A stretch of DNA of 64,000 nt from Edaphobacter modestus (GCF_004217555.1 NZ_SHKW01000001.1:4340001-4404000), one strand, 5' to 3'; shown: positions 7,880 through 17,604, numbered from the stretch's first letter. Made by a program: numbers and translations. Notes: generated by a model not told the origin, from the sequence alone.

Positions 7880-10800
7880 TCACGTCCCTCGATTCTGATG
7901 GGGGAGGGTGAGGTAAAAGCTTGCGCCCCGCGGAGAGTTGTCGGTAGCCCACAAGCGGCCACCATGCGATTCAACGATGGAACGGCTGATCCGAAGTCCC
8001 ATGCCGGTGCCGTGGGGTTTAGTGGTAAAAAACGCATTGAAGATCTCGTCCGCCTGCTTCGCGGGAAGCCCCACGCCGGTATCGCTGACGGACACAACAA
8101 GCTGCCCGTCTTCCCCTCGCTGCGACGTGATGGCGAGCTCGCGCGCCCCCTCCACGTTGTTCATCGCATCGATGCCATTGATCATCAGGTTCATCACCAC
8201 CTGCTGCAGTTGCACACGGTCTCCCATGACCGGGGGAAGATCCGTGGCCAGCTCCGTCCGGACAGCAATTTTGTATCGCATGGCCTCGCTGCGCAGGAGA
8301 AGGATCATCTCTCCGATGACTGCGTTTACATCAACGGGCTCCCGTACTGGAGTCCCCTTGTTGAAGAGCAGGCGGAGCCGGCTGATGATCTCCGCCGCAC
8401 GCATTGCGTCTTTCACGATTCGGGTGGCAGCTTCGCGCGCCTCATCCAGATTGGGGGGATCGCGGTTAAGCCATCGTTTGCAGGTATTGGCGTCTGTGAC
8501 GGTTGCGGCAATCGGTTGCTTCACTTCGTGCGCCAGAGACGCAGTCAGCTCTCCCATGGTGTTTACCCGGCTGACATGTGCGAGATCTGCGTACGCCTGA
8601 CGCAATCTCTCACGCTCTTCCTCCGCCTGCTTACCCGCGGTGACGTCGATTCCGGTGCCCACGAACTCAACGAGATCGCCGGATGGGTCGAGAACCGGGT
8701 GCCCTATTGCGTGGATGTTTCTGATCTCGCCGCCGGGATGAACGATTCGATAATCAACCTTATACTCTCCCCGTTCGCGCGTTGCTCGCTCTAACTCTTC
8801 CGCAACGACGGGTCGATCGTCCGGATGAATGCGTTGAACGAATGTTTCGAATGGTGGCATGCCGTCTGCTGGGTCAAAACCTAGCAGACGGAAGCACTCA
8901 TCGGACCAGTACCTGTTTTCGCCCGTCGCTGGGGTCCATGCCCAACTGCCAGTATGGCTGAGCCTCTGTGCTTCTGCTAAATATGCCTCGCTCTCCCGAA
9001 GCTTCATTTCAGACTGCTTTGCCGTGGTGATGTCCATGAGGGTGCCCACAAATTCGAGGCTGCTCCGAGAAGACTCCGACACGCGAGACGATGCGCGAAC
9101 GTGCTTGACTCTCCCCTCCGGCATCAGCAAGCGATGTTGAATATCAAATCCTGTCTTCTCGTTGATCGCTTGATCGATGCTTTGACGCACGAACTCTCTA
9201 TCGTCGGGATGAATCCGATCAAATACCCACTCCATCGTTGGCTTCGCGGATCGATCATATTCAAAAACTTTGTAGGTTTCCTCCGACCAGAAGATCTCGC
9301 CGCTGACGGTATTCCAGCAGAAGCTGCCTGTGTGGCTTATGCTCTGCCCTTGAGCCAGGAGGGCTTCGCTGCGTTGCAGATCAGAATAGAGGTTGGCGTT
9401 CTCCAGCGAAATCGCGGCTTGCGAAGCCAACAACTCCAGCACTGCGACCCGGTCCGACGTAAAGGCGCACGGAGTCAAATTATTCTCCAGGTAGAGTGCG
9501 CCGACAAGCTTCGATTGTTGGACGATGGGAAGACATAAAACAGATCTGGGGCGCTTCTGCTGGACATACTCGTCCTCGGAATACACATTCCTGACCGACG
9601 CATCATCAAGGACAACTTGCTTCTGCGTCCGGATCACATAATGAAGCGCAGATTGGGGGAGATCAGATGGCGTGAGGGCGGTTTGTCGAACGGTGACGTC
9701 GATACTGCCGTGGGCGGTGGTGGCCTCCGCCTCGACCTGGGGCTCGTCGCCCCGGAGAAGGATAAGCAGGCCCCGCTCGGCTCCTGCATGCTCCACCGCG
9801 ATTCGCATGAGCTTCTCAATCAAGTGGGAGAGAACCATCTCGCTCGAGAGTGCCTGTGAGGACTTGACCACCGTCTGGACGTCCAATTGCCCCACGAACG
9901 TGCCGATCGTGGCGGCGGGAGATGTGGGACTCTGTTCCTCGCTAAGGTGCGGGTAGAGTGCCTCGAGCTGCTTCAGCTTCCCCACCGCGCCCCAGCGGTC
10001 GTAGCAGTTCCGCGCGTTGCGCAGATAGGCGTGGGCGACCGTCTCGAAGCCCCGCGCCAGATAAAACCGCGCGGCGAACTCATTAGCCAGACCCTCGTTC
10101 TGCACGAAGCCGTGCTCCCGGCCAGACTGAATCGCCTGCTCGTACAAGTACATCGCATCGAGGGCGCGGTCCTCGATGCGAGCGATCTCGGCGGCGAGCA
10201 GCGCGGCACGGTTGGCGAAATTCTCGGGGCAGCTCTCCGCCCACGCCTCGAACTGCTTGTGGTGTGAGGCGAGGGCCTCCAGATGCTGAGACCGTTCGTC
10301 GGTCGATGCCGCATCGTACTGTGCTGCTCGCGCGAGCGCGTCATAGAAGTGGTATTCGGCCACTTCAAAGAATGACGGCGACGTCCAGAGAAGCTGTCGG
10401 GCCCTCGATCCTGCCTCGACGGCGGAAGCCCAATCGTTCGCGTAGACGCGCGCCTGAAGCTTGCGGATCCAATACCAGCACTCGGGAAGCGCCAGACGCG
10501 GATCACTCTCAAAATGTTGTTCGAAGCTGCTCTCGTCGAACCCTTCCTCATTGAAGCAGCCGAACTCCGGCGTCAGGCCACGCAGCGTCCGGATCAGACC
10601 GAGCTGCCCGGTGATAATGTCGATCACCAGCCCAAATCGCGCCTTCCGCGCGAATTCGAGCCCGTTCTCGGCCTCTCGCTGCACCTCGCCCAGAGGATCG
10701 CCGCTCGCCAGCAGATTCGTGTTCAGATTGTTGCAGCTATAGGCCGCAAAGGTCAGGTCGCCGGTCTTGTTCGCGGCATCGAAGGCGCGACGCACCAACG

Positions 10801-13771
10801 CCCGGCCCGTCTGGATGTGCCTCGTCCAGGGCATGACAAGATTCCCGAAGGACATGTACGCCCGCGCCTGGTAGCGATGCAGTCCCCGCTTCTCCACTAG
10901 ATCGTACCCGAGCCTGCCGAATCGGAATCCGGCCTGGTAGTCGCCAAAGTGCGGTCCGAGAATCATACCGAGCCAGACATAAGCAAAGCACGATCCGTCG
11001 CTGTTGCCATGTTCGAGGCTGAGATTGACCATCCGGCAAATCACCAGTGAGAGCAAATTCTTGTCGGTGAACAATGCTGGCGTCACGACCTCCGTCAGAA
11101 CATTGAGCGTCGCGCGAATCTCCGGATCATTCATTAACGGCAAGTCAATCAGTTCCTCGATCGATCGGCCGCCGAGCTGGCGCCCTATCTGCTCGTATTC
11201 CTGCCTGACTTCGTCATTTGTGGGATGCGGCAACCAGTGGGCGCCTCTGTGCCGTTGGAAATCGAGGCACACCTCGACACCACGGTCGCTCCGATCCAGG
11301 GTGGTGTAAAGCGTCATGCGCAGGCAGGCTACGATGGCGGTGTCTAGGAGGTTCATAGCGCCTCGGGAAAGCATCGTGAGCCGCTCTTCCGCCGCAGCCA
11401 GGTCTGCAGTCAGCAGCTCGCACTCGGCGCGGTGGTACTCAAGCGCAAAGGTGAGTTCGTAGCGCCGCTCCCAACTGTCCTCCGCTAGCAGCTTGCGGCC
11501 GGCAGCGAGATATTTCAGCGCCGCGGCGTAGGCCATTGAAGTCTTGGCGCGCTTGCCGGCAAGAAGATTAAGCTCGGCGACACGCTCGCATTCCTCCCGC
11601 ACATCGATCAGTGCGGCGCCGCGATTCAGCTGGTTCACAATCTCGAAAATATTCTCCTCGATCTCGTCCGGCGCCGTCCGTGCCGCAAGCACTCGGCCAA
11701 TCCGAAGGTGTGCCGCCGCCCGCTCGTCTGCGGGGATGAGCGCATAGGCAGCCTCCTGAACGCGGTCGTGGAGGAACGTGTAGGAGCTCTCCAGACAGAA
11801 GATCAGCCCCGTCCGAGCGGCCTCCCAGAGTGCCTTGTGGATCTCCTCTTTTGATTTGCCGTGAACCAGAGTCAGGGTGGCGATCTCGACCACGTTCCCG
11901 AGACAGGCGAGTTGCTTGAGTGCTTCCTGGGTCGTGTCGGGCAACCGCTTCAGCTTCCCGACCATGAGATCCACGACGTTATCGGTGTAGCCTTTGGCGC
12001 GGATGCGCGCCAAGTCCCATGTCCAGAACCCCGGCTCCGGATCGAACACGAGCAGCCCTTCCTCGGCGAGCGCCGTGAGGAACTGGATAGCGAAGAACGG
12101 ATTGCCGCCGGTTTTCTCGTGCACCAGCTGCGCCAGAGGGTGGGCGGCATCCCGATCGCAGTGCAGGGCATCGGCGACGAGTTGCTCTACATCCTCGAGC
12201 CGAAGAGGCGCTAGCGTGATCTCCTGCACCCTCGCACCGGCCTTGCGGATCGTCCCCAGGGTCCGCATGAGCGGGTGAGACGAACTGACCTCGTTGTCGC
12301 GGTAGGCCCCGACCAGCATCAGGCACCGCACATCCGGATCGCTAATCAGGTGCTCCAGCAGTTCAAGGGTCGCCGCGTCCAGCCATTGCAGATCGTCGAG
12401 GAACAATGCAAGCGGGTGCTCCGGCTGGGCAAACGCCCCAAGGAACCGCCGGAACACCAACTGGAAGCGGTTCTGCGCATCTCGCGGCGGCAGCTCTGGA
12501 ACGGGCGGCTGTTTCCCGAGGATGAACTCGACCTCCGGGATCAGGTTGACGATAAGCTGCCCGTTTGGGCCCACCGCTTCCCGCAGTGCGCCGCGCCACT
12601 GGCCCATCTCCCCTTCGCTCTTTACGAGGATCTGACGGACGAGGGCCTGGAACGCTTGTGCCAGGGTCGCATACGGGATGTCGCGCTTGTACTGATCGAA
12701 CTTTCCGGAAGCGAAAAGCCCGCGCGGCGGAACGAGCACCTTGTGCAATTCATTTACCACGGAGGATTTGCCGACACCGGAGTAACCGGAGACGAGCACC
12801 AGTTCCGGTGTGCCCTCGACCACGACCCGGTCGAGGGCCGCCAGCAAAGCGTTGACCTCGCATTCTCGCCCGTACAGTCTCTCGGGGATCAGCAATCGGT
12901 CCGACGTGTCGCGCGCGCCCAGCGGGAACGCATCGATGCGGCCATGCGACTCCCATTCCGCCAGGCACATCCGAAGATCGGTCTCCAGGCCGGAGGCAGT
13001 CTGGTAGCGCTCCTCAGCGTTTTTGGCGAGGAGCTTCATGACGAGACTCGAGAGCGGCTCGGGGACAGTGCCGCGTTCGCGCGGCGGCGTCGGCTGGCGC
13101 GCAATGTGGCAGTGGATCCACTCCAGCGGATCGGCGGCAACAAACGGCAGAGTGCCCGTCAGCATCTGGTACAGGGTGACGCCCAGAGAGTAAAGATCGC
13201 TCCGGGCATCGATCGAGCGGTTCATGCGACCGGTCTGTTCGGGTGCCATGTAGGCAAGGGTTCCGGCAATGACCTCCGGCGGCGCGGGCGCCTGGCACTC
13301 CTGTGGCAGCCGGGATGCTATCCCGAATCCGGTCAGTCGGACGTTGCCGGCGTCGTCGACCAGCACGTTTGCAGGCTTGATGTCCTTATGAATGAGACCG
13401 TGCCGATGGACTTGGCCGACTGCTGTCGCCAAGCCGATGGCGATGCGCAGAAAGCGAGTCAGCTCGAGCGGTTGCCCCTCGACCCTTTCAAGGACCCGAT
13501 CCAGTGGCTCGCCGCCAGGATCCATGAGGACCAGCATCGTCCGGCCGTCGTGACGAGTCACCTCCAGAGGACGGGCTGCCCACGTAGGGTCGAGTTCGGT
13601 CCTGAGCGAGTATTCGTGTTCGATCCGCCGAAGCCCCTGAGGTGACGGACGTTCTGCGGCGAGTGCCGCCAGCAAGACCGGAAATGGGTTGCCACGCTGC
13701 CGGCCGCGGTAAAGAGTGCGCTCCCCGCTTTCCCCAAGGGTCTCCAGCACGTATTCAGAAGACTCCGTCAT
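7880..13771 (-). CDS. Giant Ser/Thr-kinase-like/AAA-ATPase/GAF/PAS sensor histidine kinase (1963 aa)
   Basis: Domain order: protein-kinase fold (1-280), AAA/predicted-ATPase domain (300-680; Walker A GYSGVGKSS at 329-337, Walker B LALFLDDLQWLD), helical TPR-like region (700-1270), GAF (about 1320-1470), two PAS domains (about 1480-1720), HisKA (H box MGELTASLAHEVKQP) and HATPase (NLMINGID, DTGVGLP, GTGMGL). This is the architecture annotated as trifunctional kinase/ATP-binding/sensor histidine kinase. No membrane segment is seen, so it is cytoplasmic. The kinase fold keeps HKD at 128-130 and MAPEQ. It has GFG (148-150) instead of DFG, and no VAIK lysine where PVLLAALAAE sits, so it is probably a pseudokinase. 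No response regulator is adjacent. AGGGA precedes the ATG at 13771. Confidence 0.93.
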   Translation of the reverse strand: MTESSEYVLETLGESGERTLYRGRQRGNPFPVLLAALAAERPSPQGLRRIEHEYSLRTELDPTWAARPLEVTRHDGRTMLVLMDPGGEPLDRVLERVEGQPLELTRFLRIAIGLATAVGQVHRHGLIHKDIKPANVLVDDAGNVRLTGFGIASRLPQECQAPAPPEVIAGTLAYMAPEQTGRMNRSIDARSDLYSLGVTLYQMLTGTLPFVAADPLEWIHCHIARQPTPPRERGTVPEPLSSLVMKLLAKNAEERYQTASGLETDLRMCLAEWESHGRIDAFPLGARDTSDRLLIPERLYGRECEVNALLAALDRVVVEGTPELVLVSGYSGVGKSSVVNELHKVLVPPRGLFASGKFDQYKRDIPYATLAQAFQALVRQILVKSEGEMGQWRGALREAVGPNGQLIVNLIPEVEFILGKQPPVPELPPRDAQNRFQLVFRRFLGAFAQPEHPLALFLDDLQWLDAATLELLEHLISDPDVRCLMLVGAYRDNEVSSSHPLMRTLGTIRKAGARVQEITLAPLRLEDVEQLVADALHCDRDAAHPLAQLVHEKTGGNPFFAIQFLTALAEEGLLVFDPEPGFWTWDLARIRAKGYTDNVVDLMVGKLKRLPDTTQEALKQLACLGNVVEIATLTLVHGKSKEEIHKALWEAARTGLIFCLESSYTFLHDRVQEAAYALIPADERAAAHLRIGRVLAARTAPDEIEENIFEIVNQLNRGAALIDVREECERVAELNLLAGKRAKTSMAYAAALKYLAAGRKLLAEDSWERRYELTFALEYHRAECELLTADLAAAEERLTMLSRGAMNLLDTAIVACLRMTLYTTLDRSDRGVEVCLDFQRHRGAHWLPHPTNDEVRQEYEQIGRQLGGRSIEELIDLPLMNDPEIRATLNVLTEVVTPALFTDKNLLSLVICRMVNLSLEHGNSDGSCFAYVWLGMILGPHFGDYQAGFRFGRLGYDLVEKRGLHRYQARAYMSFGNLVMPWTRHIQTGRALVRRAFDAANKTGDLTFAAYSCNNLNTNLLASGDPLGEVQREAENGLEFARKARFGLVIDIITGQLGLIRTLRGLTPEFGCFNEEGFDESSFEQHFESDPRLALPECWYWIRKLQARVYANDWASAVEAGSRARQLLWTSPSFFEVAEYHFYDALARAAQYDAASTDERSQHLEALASHHKQFEAWAESCPENFANRAALLAAEIARIEDRALDAMYLYEQAIQSGREHGFVQNEGLANEFAARFYLARGFETVAHAYLRNARNCYDRWGAVGKLKQLEALYPHLSEEQSPTSPAATIGTFVGQLDVQTVVKSSQALSSEMVLSHLIEKLMRIAVEHAGAERGLLILLRGDEPQVEAEATTAHGSIDVTVRQTALTPSDLPQSALHYVIRTQKQVVLDDASVRNVYSEDEYVQQKRPRSVLCLPIVQQSKLVGALYLENNLTPCAFTSDRVAVLELLASQAAISLENANLYSDLQRSEALLAQGQSISHTGSFCWNTVSGEIFWSEETYKVFEYDRSAKPTMEWVFDRIHPDDREFVRQSIDQAINEKTGFDIQHRLLMPEGRVKHVRASSRVSESSRSSLEFVGTLMDITTAKQSEMKLRESEAYLAEAQRLSHTGSWAWTPATGENRYWSDECFRLLGFDPADGMPPFETFVQRIHPDDRPVVAEELERATRERGEYKVDYRIVHPGGEIRNIHAIGHPVLDPSGDLVEFVGTGIDVTAGKQAEEERERLRQAYADLAHVSRVNTMGELTASLAHEVKQPIAATVTDANTCKRWLNRDPPNLDEAREAATRIVKDAMRAAEIISRLRLLFNKGTPVREPVDVNAVIGEMILLLRSEAMRYKIAVRTELATDLPPVMGDRVQLQQVVMNLMINGIDAMNNVEGARELAITSQRGEDGQLVVSVSDTGVGLPAKQADEIFNAFFTTKPHGTGMGLRISRSIVESHGGRLWATDNSPRGASFYLTLPHQNRGT

Positions 13772-13802
13772 GGAGACAATCCCTGTCGTTGCGGTTAGAG
13801 GA

Positions 13803-14200
13803 TTATAGTCTGTGCTTGGCTTGCCGCGTCTCTCGACGCGGCGGAGGATTCCCCCGACAAGCTGTGGCGCTCAAGGAATATCGCCGCGGCAGCTCTCCAG
13901 TCTCGACAACGAAGACGCGACGCCGTCGTTGGGATACTCCAGTAAATTGAGAGTCAAGAACTCGGCAGGCGATCCCATACCCGAGTTGAACCAGCATCCC
14001 GAGGACGGCTCCAAACGTTCGTCCGTCGTCGATCGACAGGACGCCGGGGACGTTCTCCCTCCAGCCATACGGGGCCTGAGCCTGCCAGCAAGCCGAGCAA
14101 ACTCGACGGTGAGGTTGCCACGCGGGCCATCCAGTCCTGCTCGCTTACCGGCGACGGAGAAAGACTGGTAAGGTGTTCCGGCCAGGTCGATTGCTCCAAC
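13803..14200 (-). pseudogene. Remnant of a C5-cytosine DNA methyltransferase (Dcm family)
   Basis: Three minus-strand frames together read as the core of a DNA (cytosine-5) methyltransferase. Near 14170-14130 is GTPYQSFSVAGKRAGLD. It matches the catalytic motif GTPCQxFSxAGxRxGL, but the catalytic Cys is Tyr (codon TAC, plus-strand 14168-14170). At about 14045-14000 is ENVPGVLSIDDGRTFG (motif VI, ENV). At 13997-13930 is LDSQFTGVSQRRRRVFVV (motif VIII, QRRRR). The tail then alternates between frames (DWRAAAAIFLERHSLSG, then GNPPPRRETRQAK) up to the TAA at 13803-13805. The N-terminal SAM motif and the target recognition domain are missing. The gene is clearly broken, probably a prophage or mobile-element leftover. 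Confidence 0.8.
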
Positions 14201-14501
14201 GATCTTAAGCGGATCAGAACTGAGACGGTCCTCTTGAACAAAGTTTCAGCGGTCGGGAGAAAAACATTTCACCATAAGACTCACGTCTTTATCGACACGC
14301 CCTTGGCTAGCGCGGGTGCTGGCGAATACCTTCTGGATTATCCCCCAGGAGGGACAACGACAGGCAACGCTAACAAGCTGCGCGCACACTCCTCGGCTCT
14401 TGAACCGATTCCTGGACTATCGCAAGAATACTCAAACCGACGTGCGATCCTCCCGGCAGCTACTTTAGATGTTCTAAAGGAGATGGCGATCTTGCTTCCT
14501 C

Positions 14502-15504
14502 GATGTTAACCATCACACCTCACGTCCAGAAGGCCTGCCAGAAACATTCGAGCAATTAGTAGAACACTATCGGTTGATCGAGGATCTGGAAAAAGAATCC
14601 GAGCGGAAGGTCCGACAGACGAAGCAGACCTACGCTGTTTATCTGAAGGCGAGAATCGTTCCGCATTGGAGCGGTTACCGTCTTCGGGAGATCAAAGCAG
14701 TCGCAGTAGGGCGGTGGCTTGGCTCCATCGATGATTTATCGAATGGCACGAAAGCGAAGATCAAGGGCATCATGAGCGAAGTCTTTCAACACGCGATCCG
14801 CTACGGCTGGCTCAACCATGGAGAGACCCCACCTTTGCCGTCCGCCAGAGCACCAAGCGGAAGCGGGTTACGGAACCGTTGGAAGTGACGGAATTTCGTG
14901 CGCTCATGCTGGAGTTGCCACAGAAGATGCGCGTCATTGGCATCGTGGCGGCAACGACAGGGCTACGCATCAGCGAAATCCTGGGTTTGTGGTGGATGGG
15001 CATCGACTGGAAGACGTTGCAGATGGACGTTACCCCGGTCGGTCGTGGACGGTATTGTCGGGAAGTGCAAGACGGAGACCTCCCGCAGGCCGGTTCCCAT
15101 CGATGAGTTCACTACTGCCGAGTTGCTGGGCCTGGAGGCGGGAAACTTGCTATGCCGATCCGGAGGACTGGGTCTTCGCGAGCGAACGAGTTCAGGGCAA
15201 AATGCCGCCCTGGGCCGATACGCTTCTGAATCGCTTCTTGCAGCCCGCCGCAAAGCGGGCCGGAATCACGAAGTGGGTCGGCAGCCATACCTTCCGGCAC
15301 ACCCATTCCATGCTGCTCAAAGCTAACGGGGAAGATATTAAAGTGGTCCAGGAATTGATGCGCCACGCCAACATCGTCCACGACGAGAGCATTTATACCA
15401 AGACTCTGACATGAGCCAAGCGATACGTACAAAGCCGGGTGGTCGATGTTCTTATGGACCGCTCAAGGAGTGTCGTAGAAAGTGCTGCGGAGGATGCAGC
15501 ATGA
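14502..15504 (+). pseudogene. Decayed tyrosine recombinase/phage integrase
   Basis: Fragments of one integrase lie in three frames. The N-terminal SAM-like domain is at 14502-14820 (GLPETFEQLVEHYRL, KARIVPHWSGYRLREIKA). DPTFAVRQSTKRKRV and the catalytic Arg in TTGLRISEILGL are at 14822-15030. RRPVPIDEFTTAELLGLE is at about 15040-15140. YADPEDWVFASERVQG, the HTFRH box and the catalytic Tyr in ESIYTKTLT are at 15140-15411. An in-frame TGA (15412-15414) is followed by AKRYVQSRVVDVLMDRS up to a second stop at 15502. At least three frameshifts and one stop are needed to explain it, so it cannot be functional. It sits 62 bp from the CCA end of tRNA-Ala, the usual place for an integrase of a tRNA-targeting element. 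Confidence 0.88.
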
Positions 15505-15565
15505 GAACCAACGTATCGAAAGCGCATCGCGTTTTTCTGCGAAACCGCTACGTTGTTGGGATTAT

Positions 15566-15641
15566 TGGTGGACCTGATCGGGATCGAACCGATGACCTCT
15601 TCCATGCCATGGAAGCGCGCTCCCAGCTGCGCCACAGGCCC
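15566..15641 (-). tRNA. tRNA-Ala (anticodon GGC)
   Basis: The minus strand folds as a 76-nt tRNA with encoded CCA. The acceptor stem GGGCCTG pairs with CAGGTCC and contains the G3-U70 pair that identifies tRNA-Ala. The anticodon stem CTTCC/GGAAG encloses loop ATGGCAT, anticodon GGC. The T arm is ATCGG-TTCGATC-CCGAT. Its 3' end faces the integrase remnant. Confidence 0.95.
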
Positions 15642-15846
15642 ACTCTCTTGGAAGGACTCTTTCTATTTTCCGCTACCTTTAAAGATTCGTCAAACCTCAT
15701 GGGAACTTCACGCAATTGACTGGTGTCTAAGTCTCTAGAGTGAGCGAGCACTCTGCCGCCGGCGGCGCAGTTTCTTCATTCTATGCATCAGAAACAGTGC
15801 ATTTGCCATGCGTTACACAAAAGTTTTAGTGTAGAGGTCACCCGAT

Positions 15847-16563
15847 ATGCAGGCGGGCACGTTCTTGGGAAATCTGACCAGCGCGATAGGCATTACGACG
15901 GAAGAAGCGGCGCTCGTCGCCGATCTGAAGGCCGGCAGCGAGGAGGCTTTTGGCATCCTCATTGCGCAATACCATCAGCCACTTTACTCTCTCATCGCAC
16001 GCAGCCTGACCGACTCCGCCGATGCGGCCGATATCACGCAGGAAGTCTTCATTAAGGTCTTTCGCAGCATTCGCGGCTTTCATGGTGACTCAAGTCTCAG
16101 GACATGGCTCTACCGAATTGCCCTGCATGAAGCCTCGAACCAGCGCCGCTGGTGGTCGCGGCACAAAAAGCAGGAGCTCACGATTGACTCGGCAATCGAC
16201 TCAGGAGATTCCGGGGAGGATGGCATATCGCTCGCCGCAACCTTGGCGGACAGGGGGGGGTCACCCTTCGATCATGCTGCGCAATCGGAATTGAAGTATC
16301 GTGTCGAAGAGGCGCTCCGCCAGATCCCTGAGGTCTTCCGCACCGTTGTTGTGTTGCGCGAGATCGAGGGTTTCGCCTATGAAGAAATCGCCGAAATTCT
16401 GAATGTGAATATCGGCACGGTTAAATCGCGGCTGACCCGTGGACGTTCCGCGCTCCGTGCTCTTCTAGTCGCCGACGCAAAGAATTCCGCTACTTCCACA
16501 ACTTCCGTTCCATCCAACCTTCATACCGGGGCCGTTTCCAGCCCGGGGACGGTGACGAGATGA
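15847..16563 (+). CDS. ECF-type RNA polymerase sigma factor
   Basis: This 238-residue sigma-70 family ECF protein has region 2 at residues 35-105 (AFGILIAQYHQPLYSLIAR, DITQEVFIKVFR, LRTWLYRIALHEA). Region 4 is at 155-210 (LRQIPEVFRTVVVLREIEG, YEEIAEILNVNIGTVKSRL). The family is RpoE/SigW-like. It overlaps the next gene by 4 bp (ATGA). That gene encodes a zinc-finger anti-sigma factor, so this is a classic sigma/anti-sigma unit responding to an envelope signal. The start at ATG 15847 follows a weak AGAGG. Confidence 0.93.
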   Translation: MQAGTFLGNLTSAIGITTEEAALVADLKAGSEEAFGILIAQYHQPLYSLIARSLTDSADAADITQEVFIKVFRSIRGFHGDSSLRTWLYRIALHEASNQRRWWSRHKKQELTIDSAIDSGDSGEDGISLAATLADRGGSPFDHAAQSELKYRVEEALRQIPEVFRTVVVLREIEGFAYEEIAEILNVNIGTVKSRLTRGRSALRALLVADAKNSATSTTSVPSNLHTGAVSSPGTVTR

Positions 16564-17243
16564 ACTCCCCACAGTGCGGCAAGATACGGTCTTCCTTCTC
16601 AAGCTATCTGGATGGTGCGGTGGACGGTCGCCAGATGCAGGTGATTGCACTACATCTGGACGAATGCACGGAATGTCATCGGGAGTTTGAAGAGTTACGA
16701 GCCATGCAGAGCTCATTGGCTTCTCTTGGTCCCGCAAGAGCTCCTGCGGATATGGGAACCCGCCTGCGTGTTGCAATCTCGCACGAGATCGCCTCCGGCA
16801 AACGGACGTGGAGCGACGTTCTGGCGCTGAAATGGGAAAACACGATTCGGCCTTGGGCTGTGCAGGTCTCGGCGGGTGCAGCCTGCTCGATTATGCTGGT
16901 CGGCACAATCATGGTTCTGCTGGGTCTCTTCGCCGCCCCGCAGCCAGTCATGGCAAATGATGAGCCGTTGGGAGCGATGACATCACCGCACTATCTCTAC
17001 TCCGCGGTGATGCCGAGACCGATCGTTACGAACCACGATTCGGCGATCATTGTAGAGGCTTTCGTAAACGATCAAGGTAGGGTATACGACTACAACATCG
17101 TCTCCGGACCGGAGGATATCTCGGTTCGAAATCAGGTTGTTGATCAGTTGATGCTTAGTGTCTTCGAGCCTGCTCGAGTCTTCGGCGCTCCGGTGCGGAG
17201 CCGCGTCGTGATGACTTTCTCCGGAATCTCCGTGCAAGGGTAA
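16560..17243 (+). CDS. Membrane anti-sigma factor: zf-HC2 domain plus TonB-C-like periplasmic domain
   Basis: The N-terminal residues 1-50 carry the anti-sigma zinc finger, with the HxxxCxxC core seen in ALHLDECTECHREFEEL. A single membrane helix is at about 100-125 (SAGAACSIMLVGTIMVLLGLF). The remaining 100 residues would be periplasmic. They end in a TonB C-terminal/energy-transducer-like fold (AIIVEAFVNDQGRVYDYNIV...VFEPARVFGAPVRSRVVMTF). It is translationally coupled to the sigma gene upstream. Role inferred: it sequesters the sigma factor until an envelope cue acts on the periplasmic part. The TonB-C assignment rests on pattern only. Confidence 0.83.
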   Translation: MNSPQCGKIRSSFSSYLDGAVDGRQMQVIALHLDECTECHREFEELRAMQSSLASLGPARAPADMGTRLRVAISHEIASGKRTWSDVLALKWENTIRPWAVQVSAGAACSIMLVGTIMVLLGLFAAPQPVMANDEPLGAMTSPHYLYSAVMPRPIVTNHDSAIIVEAFVNDQGRVYDYNIVSGPEDISVRNQVVDQLMLSVFEPARVFGAPVRSRVVMTFSGISVQG

Positions 17244-17343
17244 ATACACTTCACTTGATTGGGAGACAATTTTCCTTGTCGACGCCCGTAATGCGCAGAC
17301 AATTCAGTAGAGCCGTGCGGCGATTGCAGTTATCTCCGATGAA

Positions 17344-17604
17344 TCAGCTTGCCATCGTGCCCCGCCAGGCAGGATCTCCCTCGGAGAATGCTCGGAGGAT
17401 CTCCTTGCGACCCCGGATTGCCTGGCACACAGAGCACTCCTCAGAGTGTCTCCCCATCTCCTGCTGGACAACGGTAATTTCAATCTCCGCCTCGACCTGA
17501 TCCGACACGGAATCCGCTAAGATCTGGGTGTCGTCAATTCGGCGATATGCCTTTATCAGGCGGATACCTAACAAATCCATCTTCGGGCAGCGTAGTTCAT
17601 CCAT
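17344..17604 (-). CDS. Small hypothetical protein with CxxC motif (86 aa)
   Basis: The protein begins at ATG 17604 (MDELRCPKMDLLG), preceded by a G-rich CGGGGGG that could serve as ribosome-binding site. The upstream in-frame extension (to 17787) overlaps the AsmA gene end and looks non-coding. The sequence is mostly charged and helical, with a CSVC pair at about residue 63-66 and a lone Cys at residue 6. No membrane segment is present. I do not recognise a family. Confidence 0.55.
   Translation of the reverse strand: MDELRCPKMDLLGIRLIKAYRRIDDTQILADSVSDQVEAEIEITVVQQEMGRHSEECSVCQAIRGRKEILRAFSEGDPAWRGTMAS

Noticed and set aside
12275..13645. 456-codon plus-strand frame
   Set aside because: Antisense to the giant kinase gene; no domain, and such shadow frames are common in GC-rich genes.
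14234..14509. 91-codon frame before the integrase relic
   Set aside because: Overlaps the start of the integrase remnant in another frame, and the translation shows no family pattern.
15553..15738. Short plus-strand frames over tRNA-Ala
   Set aside because: They read through a clear tRNA on the opposite strand.
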